Assembly: GCA_030837935.1 (NCBI GenBank)
Contig: JAUQXU010000019.1
Coordinates: forward strand, 1-5,880
From: Candidatus Brocadia sp.
Lineage (GTDB): Bacteria; Planctomycetota; Brocadiia; Brocadiales; Brocadiaceae
Reading direction: 5' to 3'
DNA: 5,880 nt
Part shown: positions 4,820 to 5,880 of the stretch, piece by piece
Numbering within the stretch: the stretch's first letter is position 1
Layout: each line of letters begins with the position of its first letter
Notes under the pieces: generated by a model
Told to the model about the DNA's origin: nothing
Databases searched by the model: none
Seen by the model: only the letters and a program-made list of their open reading frames with translations
Position numbers and translations under genes: made by a program

Positions 4820-5880
4820 CTATATCTTTAAAGCCACTTCAAAACCTTCATGGATGGCCTCCAGTGCCGTACGCACCTTAACGCAGTCGCCAATAAAGTA
4901 TGTTTCTGGGAACTTGCCTTCTACCTGCTTCTGGAGTTCATTATTGGGGCCGTATCCCACAGCAATAATAACGGTATCGGCCTTTAAAAAATGTTCCTGT
5001 CCGTCCTTTTCATAGAACACTCCGCCACTTCTTTGCCCATTTCTTCCGGGATTGCTTACTATTTCTCTCACTTTCACTTCTGTTATCTCTTTTACTCCTG
5101 CATCTTTCAATTCGTTGAGGATGATCCATCTAGTGGATATGCCGAATCCACCCCCGACCTTTCTTTTCATCTCCAAAATGGTGATATTTCGATTTCCCCT
5201 CGTTGTATATTCAACAACATCTTTGGCGTCAAGCACTTTATGTTTCAGAAGAAAACAGGCTACATCTGGTCTCATTGCCCCTTGTTTAGCCACATGTAAG
5301 GCTACCTCACATCCAACCGTTCCACCGCCAACAATAACTACATCTTTCCCAACTGATACCTTTCCTTCCAATACAGCGCCGGCAACACATACATTTTCTC
5401 CTTTTACTCCGGGGATGTTGAGCATGATGGGATTCCCCCCCGTGGCCATAATTATTGCATCAGGATGCTCTTCCATTAGGGAATGCAAATCAGCCTCTTT
5501 TCCCGTTTTTATATCTACCCCGAGTTTTGAAATTTGTTTTTCCAGAAAGGTTATAATATTTTGTATTTCCTCACGGCCGGGAGGAATAAAGGCATATCGT
5601 AATTGTCCTCCCAGGTAGCTATTTCTTTCATAGAGGGTAACTTTATGTCCTCTTAGCGCCAGAACACGGGCTGCCTCCATACCTCCCGGCCCTCCACCCA
5701 CAACCACAACCTTTTTCGGTTTATTCATCCTGGTTATCTCATATTCACCCTCATGCCCCACCATGGCATTATAGGTACAAGAAACGGATTTAAAGTTAAG
5801 CAAGGAATCAAAGCACCCCTGATTGCAGGCAATACAGGTTCTAATATCATCAAGACATCCATTTTTATATTTATTTGGTA
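4820..5880 (-). CDS. NADH:flavin oxidoreductase / 2,4-dienoyl-CoA reductase-type Fe-S flavoprotein, N-terminus outside window
   Basis: The C-terminal ~352 residues of an old-yellow-enzyme-family protein with FMN, FAD and a [4Fe-4S] cluster. Relatives such as FadH pass NAD(P)H electrons through FAD and the cluster to FMN to reduce unsaturated acyl-CoAs or enones. The frame is open to base 5880, so an ATG or TTG near 5803 is not the true start. Visible: the cluster motif C-x2-C-x3-C-x11-C (residues 15, 18, 22 and 34 of the visible part, within TCIACNQGC), matching the spacing in E. coli FadH; an FAD Rossmann motif VVVVGGGPGGMEAA; LGGQLRYA; a second dinucleotide motif VVIVGGGTVGCEVA; the GGGFGISTRW segment that follows it; and the C-terminal FAD motif YFIGDCVKVRTALEAIHEGFEVA. 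The FMN-binding TIM barrel lies beyond the right edge. The next gene-like features on this strand are the 34-codon ORF and then a crotonase, suggesting acyl-CoA metabolism. Exact substrate unknown. Confidence 0.93.
   Translation of the reverse strand, partial: PNKYKNGCLDDIRTCIACNQGCFDSLLNFKSVSCTYNAMVGHEGEYEITRMNKPKKVVVVGGGPGGMEAARVLALRGHKVTLYERNSYLGGQLRYAFIPPGREEIQNIITFLEKQISKLGVDIKTGKEADLHSLMEEHPDAIIMATGGNPIMLNIPGVKGENVCVAGAVLEGKVSVGKDVVIVGGGTVGCEVALHVAKQGAMRPDVACFLLKHKVLDAKDVVEYTTRGNRNITILEMKRKVGGGFGISTRWIILNELKDAGVKEITEVKVREIVSNPGRNGQRSGGVFYEKDGQEHFLKADTVIIAVGYGPNNELQKQVEGKFPETYFIGDCVKVRTALEAIHEGFEVALKI

Noticed and set aside
4809..5618. Plus-strand frames of 68 to 188 codons
   Set aside because: They are antisense to the Fe-S flavoprotein, whose motifs are unmistakable.
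5701..5803. Start of the flavoprotein at the TTG (5803) or at an internal ATG (5760 or 5730)
   Set aside because: The same frame continues to the window edge and encodes the first three cluster cysteines upstream of 5803, so the gene is truncated by the window rather than starting here.

Overview
The window reads as a bacterial chromosome segment of moderate to low G+C, with AT-rich intergenic DNA. A 5'-truncated Fe-S flavoenzyme, a crotonase, a c-di-GMP riboswitch and a secreted RCC1 / carboxypeptidase-regulatory-like / Ig-like repeat protein together resemble genomes of anaerobic environmental bacteria. The style of the repeat protein reminds me most of anammox Planctomycetes (Brocadiales). 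That assignment is recall-based inference and could be wrong.

Layout. (1) Bases 1-1183, minus strand: glucose-6-phosphate dehydrogenase (zwf), N-terminal ~394 codons, cut by the left edge, with a good ribosome binding site and a TTGACA-N17-TATCTT promoter. (2) Bases 1184-1880: long AT-rich spacer holding one doubtful 52-codon ORF, a ~170-bp inverted cluster of four related short repeats (1531-1700) and a small palindrome. (3) Bases 1886-2035: a class I cyclic-di-GMP riboswitch whose closing strand is also the 5' arm of a strong intrinsic terminator. (4) Bases 2159-3630, plus strand: a gene for a secreted multi-domain surface protein, broken by a one-base frame slip in the signal peptide and by an in-frame TGA. 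(5) Bases 3654-3723: a perfect 14-bp inverted repeat followed by T residues, probably ending that transcript. (6) Bases 3721-4533, minus: enoyl-CoA hydratase/isomerase-family protein with both catalytic glutamates and its own promoter. (7) Bases 4622-4726, minus: a 34-codon Pro/Gln/Lys-rich mini-ORF with an excellent Shine-Dalgarno but ATA where the start codon should be. (8) Bases 4820-5880, minus: C-terminal half of an old-yellow-enzyme/2,4-dienoyl-CoA-reductase-type flavoprotein, including its [4Fe-4S] cysteines; the N-terminal barrel lies beyond the right edge.

How the parts fit. The two right-hand enzymes could act together on unsaturated or alicyclic acyl-CoA thioesters. zwf supplies NADPH and 6-phosphogluconolactone and is a separate unit. 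The most notable system is the riboswitch-controlled surface-protein locus: the geometry predicts that c-di-GMP turns transcription ON, yet the reading frame downstream is interrupted twice.
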